Below the pieces are notes generated by a model, which saw nothing but the letters and a program-made list of their open reading frames with translations, was not told the DNA's origin and made no database searches. Positions 9,722 to 19,069 of a stretch of 52,470 nucleotides of DNA are shown piece by piece. Both the position numbers and the translations under genes were made by a program. This DNA comes from an uncultured Pelagibacteraceae bacterium (GTDB lineage: Bacteria; Pseudomonadota; Alphaproteobacteria; Pelagibacterales; Pelagibacteraceae). The stretch lies in NCBI GenBank assembly GCA_902594335.1, contig CACJLY010000009.1, positions 1 through 52,470 of the forward strand. Reading direction: 5' to 3'. Within the stretch, counting starts at the first letter, position 1. Each line of letters opens with the position of its first letter.

Positions 9722-9792
9722 AATGAGAATTAAGACTTATAATGAATATCTTATTCAAGAGCAACTTAAAGCGATTAAATATTTTTAAATTA

Positions 9793-10356
9793 TTATTTAA
9801 TTATTTTTGTAATTGATGGAATTATTGCCACTGCTAGAGCAATTTTGAATAATTCACTTGGTAAAAAAGGATATAGACCACCAGCTAAAGCCTTCTCATA
9901 ACCGATAACTGAGCCCAAATAACCCACCCCAATAATAAAAATAATAGAAGTTGCAATTAAAAGAGAAAATAAACTTTTGATATAGGAGTCATTAAAATTT
10001 CTTTCTGCCAAATAACCAACAACACCAGCTGCAATAGTCATTCCATAAAGATAGCCAGCTGTCGGACCAGTTAAATAAAGTAATCCACCACCTTTTGCAA
10101 AAACAGGAAGTCCAATAGCTCCTTCGAAAAGATATAATAAGAGTGTAAAAAACGCTAACTTTGAACCAAATGTCATTCCAATTATAAAAACAGCAAAAGT
10201 TTGCATTGTCATAGGAACTGGCCAAAATGGAACTTGAACTTTTGACGAAATAGCTAGGATAAGTGTACCTATTAACATCAAAGAAATATTCTGAAAATAA
10301 ATATTTATTCTAAAATCAGATAATAAGTTTTTAATCAATGTAGAATTATTTTTCAT
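9793..10356 (-). CDS. bioY: Biotin ECF transporter substrate-binding subunit BioY
   Basis: This 187-residue integral membrane protein has about six transmembrane segments. The BioY signature is visible: VPFWPVPMTMQTFAVFIIG near 42-60, followed by the YLFEGAIGLPVFAKGGG and TGPTAGYLYG blocks. BioY captures biotin either alone or with the ECF ATPase/T subunits; no such subunits are in the window. It lies 54 bases after the double-ATPase gene of the peptide-type importer. Its presence suggests that the organism imports biotin, as expected for a streamlined marine cell. Confidence 0.95.
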   Translation of the reverse strand: MKNNSTLIKNLLSDFRINIYFQNISLMLIGTLILAISSKVQVPFWPVPMTMQTFAVFIIGMTFGSKLAFFTLLLYLFEGAIGLPVFAKGGGLLYLTGPTAGYLYGMTIAAGVVGYLAERNFNDSYIKSLFSLLIATSIIFIIGVGYLGSVIGYEKALAGGLYPFLPSELFKIALAVAIIPSITKIIK

Positions 10357-10410
10357 CCTAGGAGTTATTTAAACATACTTAAATAGAAATTTAAAATAAT
10401 AAATATAACT

Positions 10411-12438
10411 TTAATTAATCTGGTCTTTTTGCAATTCTTTTAAAGGTATGTGGCATCTAATAGAGTTTCCACTGTTAGTTATTTGCCATGGTGGTACCTC
10501 ATTTTTACAAATATCACCTAATATTCTTGAACATCTCCCTTGAAAACTGCATCCTTTTTGAGGTGGTTTTTCTTCTACAATATCCTCTGCAACTAATTTT
10601 GGTTTGATATCTGGATCTGGTTCTAGCACTGCTCCTAACAAAACCTCTGTATAAGGGTGTGATGGAAATTGATAAACATCTTTTGATGGTCCCACTTCAC
10701 ACAATCTTCCTTGATAAAGAACAGCAACTCTATCACTTATAGCTCTTACGACAGCTAAATCATGTGAAACAAATATATATGTAGTTCCAAAATCTTCTTT
10801 AAGTTGTTGTAGCAAATTTAATACAGCTGCTTGAACTGACACATCTAATGCAGATGTTACCTCATCACATAATATAATATCTGGTTTAGCTGCAAAAGCT
10901 CTTGCTACTGCAACTCTCTGTTTTTCACCCCCAGATAATTGTCTGGGGTACCTGGACATATAAAATTCTCCAAGTCTTACTTTTTGTAATAGATCTATAA
11001 TATTTTTTTTTAATTCTTCACCCTTTAAACCAAAATATAACTTTAATGGTTGAGCTATTATTTCTTCAACAGTATGATTTGGGTTTAAAGACTCATCAGG
11101 ATTTTGAAAAATTAATTGAATAATTCTTAAGTCATTGGGATCTCTCTCTTTAAGGTCAGAAGATAAACTTCTATCTTGGTCAAATTTTATTATTCCACCT
11201 TTGGTTCTGAGTAACCCAGCAATAGATTTAAGAATTGTTGATTTTCCGCTACCTGACTCTCCAACAAGAGCTATAGTTTCACCCTTCTTAATATTAATAT
11301 TGATATCTTTAACAGTTGGGTTGTCGTCAGAAATTCTATTTAACACTTGATCTAAAAGTTTTTGCTTAGCGTAACTTATTGAAACTTCTGAAAGGTTTAA
11401 TATTTCTTTATCCTGGAAACTCATCTTAATTTTATTAACAGTTTGATTAACCTGACTGTCATTCATTAAACTCTTATAATTAAAACATCTAACACTTGTT
11501 TTTAATTCTTCTAAATACTCAAGTTGGGGAGAGTTATTTTTACATTTTTCTTCTGAAAAATTGCACCTATCAAAGAAACTGCAGCCTCTATGCATTGTTC
11601 CAGGTTGAGGTTGGCTACCAGGCATTGATTGTGGAAGCCCTGCTAGTGATAATTTTGGTATAGATTTAAGCAAACCATAGGTATACGGATGAATTGGTTT
11701 TTTAAGAATATCTCTAGAGGGTCCCTCTAAAACTATTTCACCAGAGTACATTACAATAATACGGTCACTTACTTGAGCTATTGCTCCTAGATCATGGCTC
11801 ACATAAACCATTGATGTTCCAGTGTCTTTGGCAATGAAATTAAGCAGTTCTAAAACGTGAGCTTGTGTTGTCACGTCTAAGCCAGTGGTAGGTTCGTCCA
11901 ATAGTAAAAGGTCAGGAGTTCCAGCTAATGCCATAGCAACAGCAACTCTTTGTTGTTGTCCACCTGAAAGTTCATGAGGATATCGAAGAGCAATTGTTTC
12001 TGGTGAAGGAAGTCTCACTTTATTTAACAATTCAGAAATTTTTTGCTCTCTTTCCTCCTCCTTTAAATCAGAATGCAACTGTAATGCCTCATCAATTTGA
12101 TAACCTATTTTTAAATTTGGTGTTAATGCCTGCCCAGCATTTTGTGGTATCATTGCAATTTTCCTACCTCTGATTTTTTCCAAATCTCTATTTTTCATTT
12201 TTAAAAGATTTGATGAATTGAATTCACATTCTCCACCAATAGTATAGAGACCATGCTTAACATACCCCATCATTGCAAGTGCAAGAGTGCTTTTTCCAGA
12301 TCCAGACTCTCCAACAATACCAACAGTTTCACCTTTTTTAATATTTGTGCTTATGTTTCTTAATATTAAAATCTCTTCACCTTTTTTACTTTTAAATCCA
12401 ATAGATAAATTTTTTACTTTTTGAATTATTTCGGTCAT
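10411..12438 (-). CDS. Peptide-type ABC transporter, fused double ATP-binding protein (DppD-DppF)
   Basis: Two complete ABC ATPase domains lie in one 675-residue chain. Domain 1 has GESGSGKST near 40-48, LSGGQQQRV near 157 and LLLLDEPTTGLD. Domain 2 has a second GESGSGKST near 395, LSGGEKQRV and the altered Walker B context IILCDEVTSALD. Each half ends in the oligopeptide-type C-terminal extension with clustered cysteines (for example CSFFDRCNF and CSFQGRCSR), which in this family can hold an iron-sulfur cluster. It is the energy subunit for permeases 12441-13334 and 13336-14292 and binding protein 14375-15862. Fusion of DppD and DppF is common in alphaproteobacteria. Confidence 0.95.
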   Translation of the reverse strand: MTEIIQKVKNLSIGFKSKKGEEILILRNISTNIKKGETVGIVGESGSGKSTLALAMMGYVKHGLYTIGGECEFNSSNLLKMKNRDLEKIRGRKIAMIPQNAGQALTPNLKIGYQIDEALQLHSDLKEEEREQKISELLNKVRLPSPETIALRYPHELSGGQQQRVAVAMALAGTPDLLLLDEPTTGLDVTTQAHVLELLNFIAKDTGTSMVYVSHDLGAIAQVSDRIIVMYSGEIVLEGPSRDILKKPIHPYTYGLLKSIPKLSLAGLPQSMPGSQPQPGTMHRGCSFFDRCNFSEEKCKNNSPQLEYLEELKTSVRCFNYKSLMNDSQVNQTVNKIKMSFQDKEILNLSEVSISYAKQKLLDQVLNRISDDNPTVKDININIKKGETIALVGESGSGKSTILKSIAGLLRTKGGIIKFDQDRSLSSDLKERDPNDLRIIQLIFQNPDESLNPNHTVEEIIAQPLKLYFGLKGEELKKNIIDLLQKVRLGEFYMSRYPRQLSGGEKQRVAVARAFAAKPDIILCDEVTSALDVSVQAAVLNLLQQLKEDFGTTYIFVSHDLAVVRAISDRVAVLYQGRLCEVGPSKDVYQFPSHPYTEVLLGAVLEPDPDIKPKLVAEDIVEEKPPQKGCSFQGRCSRILGDICKNEVPPWQITNSGNSIRCHIPLKELQKDQIN

Positions 12439-12440
12439 TT

Positions 12441-13334
12441 TTAAACAGGCGCTTTTGTTGATCTATCTATACCTAATGCTTTAGCAAAAGCATCAGCTGT
12501 CAAATTGATGCCGATTATTAAACTGCTTAAACCAACAATTGGAGCTATCACTGACCAATAAGCAAAAGACATTAAACCTCTTGCGTTTGATATCATTAAT
12601 CCCCAATCTGGAGTTGGAGGACTAACACCAAAACCTAGGAATGACAAAGAACTAAAGCCAAGTAGCATCCATGACCATCTCATTGCACCTTCCACTAAAA
12701 TTGCATCTCTTACATTTGGAATTATCTCATTCCATATTATAGAAAAATTACTATGCCCTCTAGCTCTAGCGGATACAATAAAGTCTTTTGCAATAACATC
12801 ATGGGTAGCTGCTCTTGCTACTCTTACAATTCCTTTGCCATAAAAAAAACCTAAAGCAGGTATCAGTACCTCAGTTGATGTACCTAACAAAGATACAATT
12901 AACAACATTGCTAATATCCACGGTATAGATAAAAATGCATCAACAATTCTCATCACTATATCGTCAGTTTTTCCACCAACCAGTCCACAAAAAATTCCTA
13001 ACAGACCACCCCAAAGTAGTGCTATCAAAGATCCAAAGAAAGTAATTGTTAAAGCTGTTCTTCCACCTAAAATTGTTCTAGTAAAAACATCTCTTCCAAG
13101 ATCATCAGTTCCAAACCAATACTCAGCCGAAGGAGCCTGTAGCATTAAAGTTGGGTTAATTGCTTTAAAATCATATGGCGCAATATAAGGGCTAATAAAT
13201 GCAAGAATTACATGGAAAATTAATATACTTAAGCCAATAAATCCTGATGGTCTTGAGGCCATTGTAATTATTATTTCAGAGACTTTTGCGAAATTGCTTT
13301 TCTTTTCTTCCTGATAAATATTATCTAATTTCAT
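12441..13334 (-). CDS. Peptide-type ABC transporter permease (DppC-like)
   Basis: This 297-residue inner-membrane permease of the DppC/OppC family carries the N-terminal OppC-type segment (FIGLSILIFHVILAFISPYI), then the loop containing YWFGTDDLGRDVFTR, the classic DppC signature near residue 75. The coupling loop (ARARGHSNFSIIWNEIIPNV) contacts the ATPase. It ends 2 bases before the ATPase gene and follows DppB by 1 base, so the genes are co-transcribed. Substrate class is set by the binding protein and cannot be fixed from the permease. Confidence 0.95.
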   Translation of the reverse strand: MKLDNIYQEEKKSNFAKVSEIIITMASRPSGFIGLSILIFHVILAFISPYIAPYDFKAINPTLMLQAPSAEYWFGTDDLGRDVFTRTILGGRTALTITFFGSLIALLWGGLLGIFCGLVGGKTDDIVMRIVDAFLSIPWILAMLLIVSLLGTSTEVLIPALGFFYGKGIVRVARAATHDVIAKDFIVSARARGHSNFSIIWNEIIPNVRDAILVEGAMRWSWMLLGFSSLSFLGFGVSPPTPDWGLMISNARGLMSFAYWSVIAPIVGLSSLIIGINLTADAFAKALGIDRSTKAPV

Positions 13335-13335
13335 A

Positions 13336-14292
13336 TTATTTTCTTATCTGTAACGTCTTTAATCTTGGATTAAGCATAAGTGTCATTAGGTCTGCTAATA
13401 AATTTATACTAACATATATAGATGCAAGAATTATTGCTAATGCTTGAACTGTAGGTAAGTCTCTATTTGAAATAGACTCTATAACCAATCTTCCAAGACC
13501 GGGATAATTAAATACAACCTCAGTTACAACAACACCACCTAAAAGCCATGCAATTGTAAGAGCCACAACATTTATAGCTGGTAACAATGCATTTGGTAAA
13601 ACATGTTTAAAAACCATTTTCCAATATGGAACACCTTTTAAAATTGCCATTTGAACATATTCACTTGCCATAACTTGAATGACGCTTGATCTCACCATAC
13701 GTGCCATATGAGCTGTCATAATCATTGCAATAGCGATTACTGGTAAAATTATATTGGGTAATAGTTCTAAGAATGAAACATCAGTTGGAACAATTACAAT
13801 TCCTGGTAACCACTCTAACCATATTGCGATTATTAAGATTAATAAAGTAGCACTGATAAACTCTGGAATAGTCATAGCAAATATAGTTACTGTTGAAATT
13901 GCTACGTCAGGTAATTTATCTCTCCAAAGGGCAGTTACTATTCCAAGTATTAGAGCGATTGGAATGCCAATAAAAATAGCAGCTGATGCTAGAACTAATG
14001 AATTTTTAATACGTGGCCCTAGTACCTCTTTAATTGGCATTTCTCCACTCAATGAATAACCAAAGTCTCCTTGAATAGCATTTACTGCCCAGGATACATA
14101 TCTCTCATATGCAGGAACATTCAAACCTAATCTTCTATAACAAGCTTCTAATTGCTCTCCAAATGCTTGTCTTTCAAGATACGTTGTACATGCATCACCG
14201 GGTAAAATTTCTGTTCCAACAAAAGTGATTAATGATACAATAAATAAAGTTATTAGACCTAAAAGAATTCTCTTTATAATTAAAAAAAGCAT
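13336..14292 (-). CDS. Peptide-type ABC transporter permease (DppB-like)
   Basis: This 318-residue inner-membrane permease of the DppB/OppB family has six predicted transmembrane segments and the coupling loop ILKGVPYWKMVFKHVLPNAL near residues 218-237. The N-terminal segment and the periplasmic loop with TTYLERQAFGEQLEACYRRLGL are typical of the family. It is separated from the binding-protein gene by 82 bases that contain a perfect 13-base-pair hairpin, probably to hold permease expression below that of the binding protein. Confidence 0.95.
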   Translation of the reverse strand: MLFLIIKRILLGLITLFIVSLITFVGTEILPGDACTTYLERQAFGEQLEACYRRLGLNVPAYERYVSWAVNAIQGDFGYSLSGEMPIKEVLGPRIKNSLVLASAAIFIGIPIALILGIVTALWRDKLPDVAISTVTIFAMTIPEFISATLLILIIAIWLEWLPGIVIVPTDVSFLELLPNIILPVIAIAMIMTAHMARMVRSSVIQVMASEYVQMAILKGVPYWKMVFKHVLPNALLPAINVVALTIAWLLGGVVVTEVVFNYPGLGRLVIESISNRDLPTVQALAIILASIYVSINLLADLMTLMLNPRLKTLQIRK

Positions 14293-14335
14293 AAGAATAC
14301 TTAAATTTTAAATTATTTATTTATAAATGAAAGAG

Positions 14336-14367
14336 GTTTTACAGGCCTACTTAAAGGCCTGTAAAAC
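14336..14367 (-). other. Perfect 13-bp hairpin between binding-protein and permease genes
   Basis: Arms 14336-14348 and 14355-14367 are exact inverted copies (GTTTTACAGGCCT and its complement) around a 6-base loop. The structure lies 8 bases after the binding-protein stop codon. On the minus strand it is not followed by a run of T, so it is a weak candidate for a classical terminator. It more likely stabilises the 3' end of the abundant binding-protein mRNA or gives partial termination before the permeases. Confidence 0.7.
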
Positions 14368-14374
14368 AAAATTA

Positions 14375-15862
14375 TTATTGAACGCTAACTGTGTGCCATC
14401 TTATTGAAAAATACTCAACTTCGTCGAGGTTTTTCACTTTAGAAGATGTGACAACCAGTCTAGATACGTGGTACGGAATCATAGTTCCAGATTCTTCCCA
14501 TAGTGTTTTCTGAGCATTGATGTATGCTGCTTTTCTTTTGCTAAATTTTAACTCTCCTCTTGCTTCAGCTAAATTTTTGTCAAAAGAAGCACTTTTATAG
14601 AAAGACTCGTTCCATTTTGCTTCACTATGATAAGCTTCATGCAAAATACTGTCTGCAGGTCTCTCATTCCAACGTGTCATTGCTACAGCTTTTTTCATCC
14701 AAGTTTCATTCCAATAACTTTTTGAAGGTGTCATTTGGATGTCTGCTCTAATGTTAGCTTTTGCAAATTGTTGTTGTAAAACCTCAGCAATAGTTGGCCA
14801 CGTCGGTTCTTTTGTAGAAACGTGAATTGTCATATCAATTCCATCTGGATAACCTGCTTCAGCCAGTAATTTTTTTGCAGTTGCTGGTTGAGGTGGACAA
14901 CTCTTCTTCATTCTGTATTGGTCAGAAGGTGCAACAGGAGTATCGCAAGATACTGTTGCTGCTCCAGCCATAACAAGATCAACTAATTCTTGTCTATCTA
15001 CAGCTATTCTGACTGCCTTTCTTACTCTCACGTCATCAAATGGTGCAACGTCAGTTCTCATTACCATACCTCTCCAGTTTCCTGTGGGTATAACTGAAAC
15101 GTTAAACTTTGAATTACCATCAAATATTTTTTTTTGATTGAATGGAACATATCTATTCATATCAATTTGACCTGTAAGCAGAGCTTGAATTCTAGCTTGA
15201 CCATCTGGGATAGCTATCACATGTACCTCAGCAAGTTTAGGTGCTCCTTCCCAATAATCTGGGTTTGCTTTAAGAATTGTTGTTCCCTCAGCATCAAATT
15301 TTTCTACTATAAAAGGTCCAGTTCCAATACCTGTTTTTCCAATAGTATCTCCCGATCCATTAGGTATCATTCTTAATCTATAGTCAGTTAGTAAAAGTGG
15401 AAAATCTGCAAAAGATGTATTCAACTTCATTTTAACTGTGTGTGAGTCTACAATCTCAATATCTGTTACTGCACTCATGCTTTTCTTTGCAGGCGAACCA
15501 ATTTCAGGATCTTTAACTCTCATTAAAGAATATTTTACATCCTCTGCATCAAAATCAGAACCATCATGGAATTTAACACCTTTTCTTAAGTTAAAAGTCC
15601 ATTCTGTTGCATCTGCATTTCCTGACCAGTCTGTTGCTAGCTCAGGCGATGTAACCCCTTTAAGATCTTTTCTAACAAGACGGTTCTGTGTCATTATTAC
15701 TACCTGAAACAGTCGTCCCTTTGTAATTGCGTCTAAATTTGTATCTTTTCCAAAACCAACATCATGAGATAATTTAAAAACTCCACTTGATGCATTAGCA
15801 AAAGAAAACGTTACAAATAGTGATACCAATGAAACTGATATCAATTTAAAAATGTTTTTCAT
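14375..15862 (-). CDS. Peptide-type ABC transporter periplasmic binding protein (DppA/SBP_bac_5 family)
   Basis: This 495-residue protein has a clear signal peptide (basic MKNIFK, hydrophobic core, likely cleavage after FANA near residue 24). The mature part is an SBP_bac_5 fold: the WTFNLRKGVKFHDGSDFDAEDVKYSL block near 90-115 is the family signature. A strong ribosome site (AGAGAGGAAATT just before ATG) supports the start. It heads the minus-strand importer operon and diverges from the seven-gene plus operon across 115 bases, so the two may share regulation. Proteins of this family bind peptides, opines, glycosides or other solutes; the ligand is unknown. Confidence 0.93.
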   Translation of the reverse strand: MKNIFKLISVSLVSLFVTFSFANASSGVFKLSHDVGFGKDTNLDAITKGRLFQVVIMTQNRLVRKDLKGVTSPELATDWSGNADATEWTFNLRKGVKFHDGSDFDAEDVKYSLMRVKDPEIGSPAKKSMSAVTDIEIVDSHTVKMKLNTSFADFPLLLTDYRLRMIPNGSGDTIGKTGIGTGPFIVEKFDAEGTTILKANPDYWEGAPKLAEVHVIAIPDGQARIQALLTGQIDMNRYVPFNQKKIFDGNSKFNVSVIPTGNWRGMVMRTDVAPFDDVRVRKAVRIAVDRQELVDLVMAGAATVSCDTPVAPSDQYRMKKSCPPQPATAKKLLAEAGYPDGIDMTIHVSTKEPTWPTIAEVLQQQFAKANIRADIQMTPSKSYWNETWMKKAVAMTRWNERPADSILHEAYHSEAKWNESFYKSASFDKNLAEARGELKFSKRKAAYINAQKTLWEESGTMIPYHVSRLVVTSSKVKNLDEVEYFSIRWHTVSVQ

Positions 15863-15896
15863 AATTTCCTCTCTTTAAAAAATAAAAGGTAACAAT

Positions 15897-15915
15897 TAGC
15901 AACTTATATAGCAAC
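15897..15915. repeat. Two direct TAGCAAC repeats between divergent operons
   Basis: TAGCAAC occurs at 15897-15903 and again at 15909-15915, starting 12 bases apart, in the gap between the divergent binding-protein and GcvT-like genes. Spacing near one helical turn is what a regulator binding on one DNA face would need. No recognised regulator motif is matched, and a chance origin in AT-rich DNA remains possible. Confidence 0.3.
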
Positions 15916-15977
15916 AGTGAAAATGGTTCTTTTTTATTTGTTTTATTGATGTATTTTGATTATTTAGAAAAAAAATA

Positions 15978-17207
15978 ATGAATGATTTAATTAATAAATA
16001 TAGGTTTACAGTTAAGCCTGTTAACCTTGAAAATTCTAATTCTTTGGAGCTTGCAAGGTCAATTCAAGTTCATCCATTGACCTACCAAGAGCTACCCTAT
16101 GATCCTGAGTATTCTAATTATGCTGGGAGATTAACGCTTGAGAAATTATCTAATGTAAGTCCCGAGGAAATGTATTGGAAAGGACGACAAGAAATAATAT
16201 TTAGACATACTGGTGAACATCCGTTTGAAATATCTGGCCCAGATTCATTGAAGTTATTACAAAAAATATTCCCAAGAGATGTATCAAAAATATCAAAAGG
16301 AAGATGTTCTTACCAGTTTGCTTGTTATCACGATGGGGGAATGATTACAGACGGAGTTTTGTTAAAAATTGACGAAAATAAATATTGGTTTGCTCAAGCA
16401 GATGGAGATCTTTTTTCTTGGTATAAAGCTCACTCAAAAAATATGGATGTTGAAATAAAAGACCCTGACATATGGGTAAGTCAAATACAGGGTCCTTTAT
16501 CAATGAAACTGTTAGAAAATATAGCAGATGGATTTTCTGAAAATGACTGGAAATATTTTGATTGGAAAGAATTACAAATCTTAGATCAAAAAGTAATTGT
16601 AAGCCGGAGTGGTTTTACAAATGAGTTAGGTTGGGAAATTTATTTTAGACCTGAAAATCAAACTGAAAAAATAGGAGATTACATTCTTGAAGAAGGAAAA
16701 AAATTAGGTATGATTTTAGTTGCCACTCCAGGTTTTAGATGTAGAAGAATTGAGGCAGGTCTACTATCTGCAGGACAAGATTTTACAAAAAAAACAAATC
16801 CATTTTCGGTTGGTCTTGGGCGTTTTATAAATTTTGATAAAGAAGATTTTATTGGAAAAGAAGCTCTGATGAAATCAGATAAAAAATGTAAAACATGGGG
16901 GATTAGAGTTGCAAAGGGAACTGCTATTAAAGGTGAAGGTATTAAAATAAATGAAAAAAATATTGGTAAAATAACTTCTAGTACTTGGTCGCCATATCAA
17001 ATTTGTGGAGTTGGCATTGTGCACCTCGATAATAATGAAAATGGACCAGGAGATGTTGTCGATGTTAAATGCACTGATGGAAAAGTACACAAAGGAGAAA
17101 TCTGTAAATTGCCAATGTATGATGCAAAAGGAGAAATAGTAAGAGGTCTAAATAGAAATATTCCTAAAGTGCCTAATCCTTGGGCTGGTATTAAAACCAC
17201 AAATTAA
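15978..17207 (+). CDS. GcvT/DmdA-superfamily aminomethyltransferase-like protein
   Basis: This 409-residue cytosolic protein has the folate-binding GcvT fold: N-terminal domain with HTGEHPFEISGPDSLKLLQ and HDGGMITDGVLLK (the acidic residue of the folate site), the QIQGPLSMKLLE block, RSGFTNELGWEIYF, and the C-terminal barrel (GKEALMKS, TSSTWSPYQICGVGIV). Relatives transfer a one-carbon unit from glycine, sarcosine, dimethylglycine or DMSP to tetrahydrofolate. The N-terminal 60 residues are longer than in GcvT and it carries no P/H/L-protein neighbours, so a glycine cleavage role is unlikely. It opens a seven-gene operon whose sixth gene is another member of the superfamily. The methyl donor is unknown. 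Confidence 0.8.
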   Translation: MNDLINKYRFTVKPVNLENSNSLELARSIQVHPLTYQELPYDPEYSNYAGRLTLEKLSNVSPEEMYWKGRQEIIFRHTGEHPFEISGPDSLKLLQKIFPRDVSKISKGRCSYQFACYHDGGMITDGVLLKIDENKYWFAQADGDLFSWYKAHSKNMDVEIKDPDIWVSQIQGPLSMKLLENIADGFSENDWKYFDWKELQILDQKVIVSRSGFTNELGWEIYFRPENQTEKIGDYILEEGKKLGMILVATPGFRCRRIEAGLLSAGQDFTKKTNPFSVGLGRFINFDKEDFIGKEALMKSDKKCKTWGIRVAKGTAIKGEGIKINEKNIGKITSSTWSPYQICGVGIVHLDNNENGPGDVVDVKCTDGKVHKGEICKLPMYDAKGEIVRGLNRNIPKVPNPWAGIKTTN

Positions 17208-17219
17208 AAAATTTATTTA

Positions 17220-17912
17220 GTGAAGGTTAAAAAACAAATAATAGCAGTTGGAGGTGGTGGGTTCACTCATAATGAAGATAGCGATTTAGATCAGTTTTTT
17301 TTAGATCAAATAAGTAAAGAAAAATGCTCTATAGGATTTTTACCAACCGCTAGTAATGATGATTCCAGAAAAACTGAGCTATTCTACAAAAGATTTAAAA
17401 ATACTAACTTTAAAGTTTCTCATTTCAATCTTGTTTCCAAAATTAAGGGTTTTGAAAACTGGATTTCAAATTTAGATGCTATTTATGTTGGTGGAGGAAA
17501 TACTAAATTCATGCTCGATTTATGGGGAAAAAATAATTTATTTGAAATTTTTAAAGAAATTTATAACTCAGGAATAATTCTTTCTGGTGTAAGTGCTGGG
17601 GCTGCATGTTGGTTTGATTATTTTCTGACTGACTCAGACGGGCCTGGCTTTAAACCATTATGTGGCATAGGACTTATATCTGGAAGTTTTACTCCACATT
17701 ATTCAGATGCAAAAAGAGCAAATAAATACAGAGAAAATATAAAAAATAAAACTTTACCTAGTGGTGTAGCTGTAGATGATGGAGTTGCAGTACTTTTTAT
17801 TGACGGAAAACCAACTGAGGTTTATTCTTCCAGAGAAAGTCATAATGCTTATTTTGTTGATCAAAATAAACAACTTAATTTAAAAGAATATATTAAAATT
17901 TATAATGAGTGA
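17220..17912 (+). CDS. Peptidase S51 family protein (PepE/cyanophycinase-like)
   Basis: A 230-residue serine peptidase of the S51 family, whose known members cleave aspartyl dipeptides (PepE) or cyanophycin. The nucleophile is in GVSAGAACWF near residue 125; a GGGNT loop near 92 and the FTPHYSD histidine segment are also as expected. The start is GTG, 12 bases after the upstream stop. The end overlaps the next gene by 8 bases. In this operon it may hydrolyse an amide or dipeptide-like intermediate brought in by the divergent peptide-type importer; that role is inference. Confidence 0.82.
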   Translation: MKVKKQIIAVGGGGFTHNEDSDLDQFFLDQISKEKCSIGFLPTASNDDSRKTELFYKRFKNTNFKVSHFNLVSKIKGFENWISNLDAIYVGGGNTKFMLDLWGKNNLFEIFKEIYNSGIILSGVSAGAACWFDYFLTDSDGPGFKPLCGIGLISGSFTPHYSDAKRANKYRENIKNKTLPSGVAVDDGVAVLFIDGKPTEVYSSRESHNAYFVDQNKQLNLKEYIKIYNE

Positions 17913-19068
17913 TAATATTTTACCAAGTCAAAAAATTTTTAGCATTAAAGATGCAAGGGAACTGTCACGAAAACGTCTACCTAAATTAGTTTTTGATTTT
18001 ATTGATGGTGCATCAGGAGATGAAAAATTAGCAGAAATAAATAGCAGAGCTTTAGATCAAATTAGACTTGAACCTAAAGTTTTAAGAAATGTTGAAAAGA
18101 GATCTCTTAAAAAAAAAGTATTAGGTTATGAATTTGATTTTCCATTTGGTTTTGCTCCAATGGGAATGACTAATTTATCATGGCCTGGAGCAGACTCTAT
18201 GTTAGCGGCTGAAAGTGCGAGGAATAATATACCTACTTGTGTTTCTATGGCTTCTACTACAACTTTAGAAAAAATGTATGAACTTTCAGAAGGTCACTCC
18301 TGGATGCAGCTATATATATTTCAGGATGAAAATTTTGTTATGGAACTTTTAGATAGAGCTAAGAATACTGGATACGAAGTAGCAATATTAACTGTAGATG
18401 TTCCAGTACTATCAAGACGAACTAGAGATGATAAAAATGGTTTCTCCTATCCTTTTAAAATAGGTCCGAAACAATTTTTTGATTTTGCAACTCACCCTAT
18501 CTGGTCTCTTTCTACTTTACTCAGTGGTATTCCTAAGCCAATGAATTATGTAACATCTAAAAGTGGTGATGGAATATTTAAAAGAAAAGAAAGTAGAGGT
18601 TCTACAGATTGGGATACTTTAAAGAGAGTAAGAGATAAATGGAAAGGTAAATTGATAATTAAGGGAGTAATGTCTCCTGATGATGCAAAACAAATAAAAG
18701 AAGCAGGGGCTGATGCAATTCAAGTTTCAAATCATGGTGGTAGACAATTAGATAGTGCTACGGCTGCAATAAATATGCTTCCACTAATAAGAAAATCAGT
18801 TGGAAGTGACTTTCCTTTAATCTTTGATAGTGGAATAAGAAGTGGCAGTGATATAGTGAGAGCGCTTGCATTTGGTGCCGATTATGCAATGATTGGTAGA
18901 CCTGTGATGTATGCAATGGGAGCTGATGGAAGAAAAGGATTAAGGAGAATTGTGGAAATAATTAAAGAAGAAGCTAGCACTACACTCGGGTTAGTAGGAT
19001 TAAATGATATTAATGATGTTACTTCTAATATAGTAATAGATAGTACTGTAAATAAGGTAAATTACTAA
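17905..19068 (+). CDS. FMN-dependent (S)-2-hydroxyacid dehydrogenase/oxidase
   Basis: This 387-residue TIM-barrel flavoprotein of the LldD/glycolate oxidase/mandelate dehydrogenase family oxidises 2-hydroxyacids to 2-oxoacids. Visible residues: FGFAPMGM, MQLY near 134, TVDVP near 163, the arginine pair SRRTRD, K253, catalytic H277 and R280 in SNHGGRQLD, and the phosphate loop DSGIRSGSDIVRALAFGADYAMIGRP. The substrate-contacting N-terminal tyrosine of many relatives (FDY) is phenylalanine here (FDFIDGA, residue 32), which may mark a different substrate. It begins 8 bases inside the S51 gene and ends 1 base before a ThDP enzyme, which would suit the 2-oxoacid product. Confidence 0.9.
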   Translation: MSDNILPSQKIFSIKDARELSRKRLPKLVFDFIDGASGDEKLAEINSRALDQIRLEPKVLRNVEKRSLKKKVLGYEFDFPFGFAPMGMTNLSWPGADSMLAAESARNNIPTCVSMASTTTLEKMYELSEGHSWMQLYIFQDENFVMELLDRAKNTGYEVAILTVDVPVLSRRTRDDKNGFSYPFKIGPKQFFDFATHPIWSLSTLLSGIPKPMNYVTSKSGDGIFKRKESRGSTDWDTLKRVRDKWKGKLIIKGVMSPDDAKQIKEAGADAIQVSNHGGRQLDSATAAINMLPLIRKSVGSDFPLIFDSGIRSGSDIVRALAFGADYAMIGRPVMYAMGADGRKGLRRIVEIIKEEASTTLGLVGLNDINDVTSNIVIDSTVNKVNY

Positions 19069-19069
19069 A

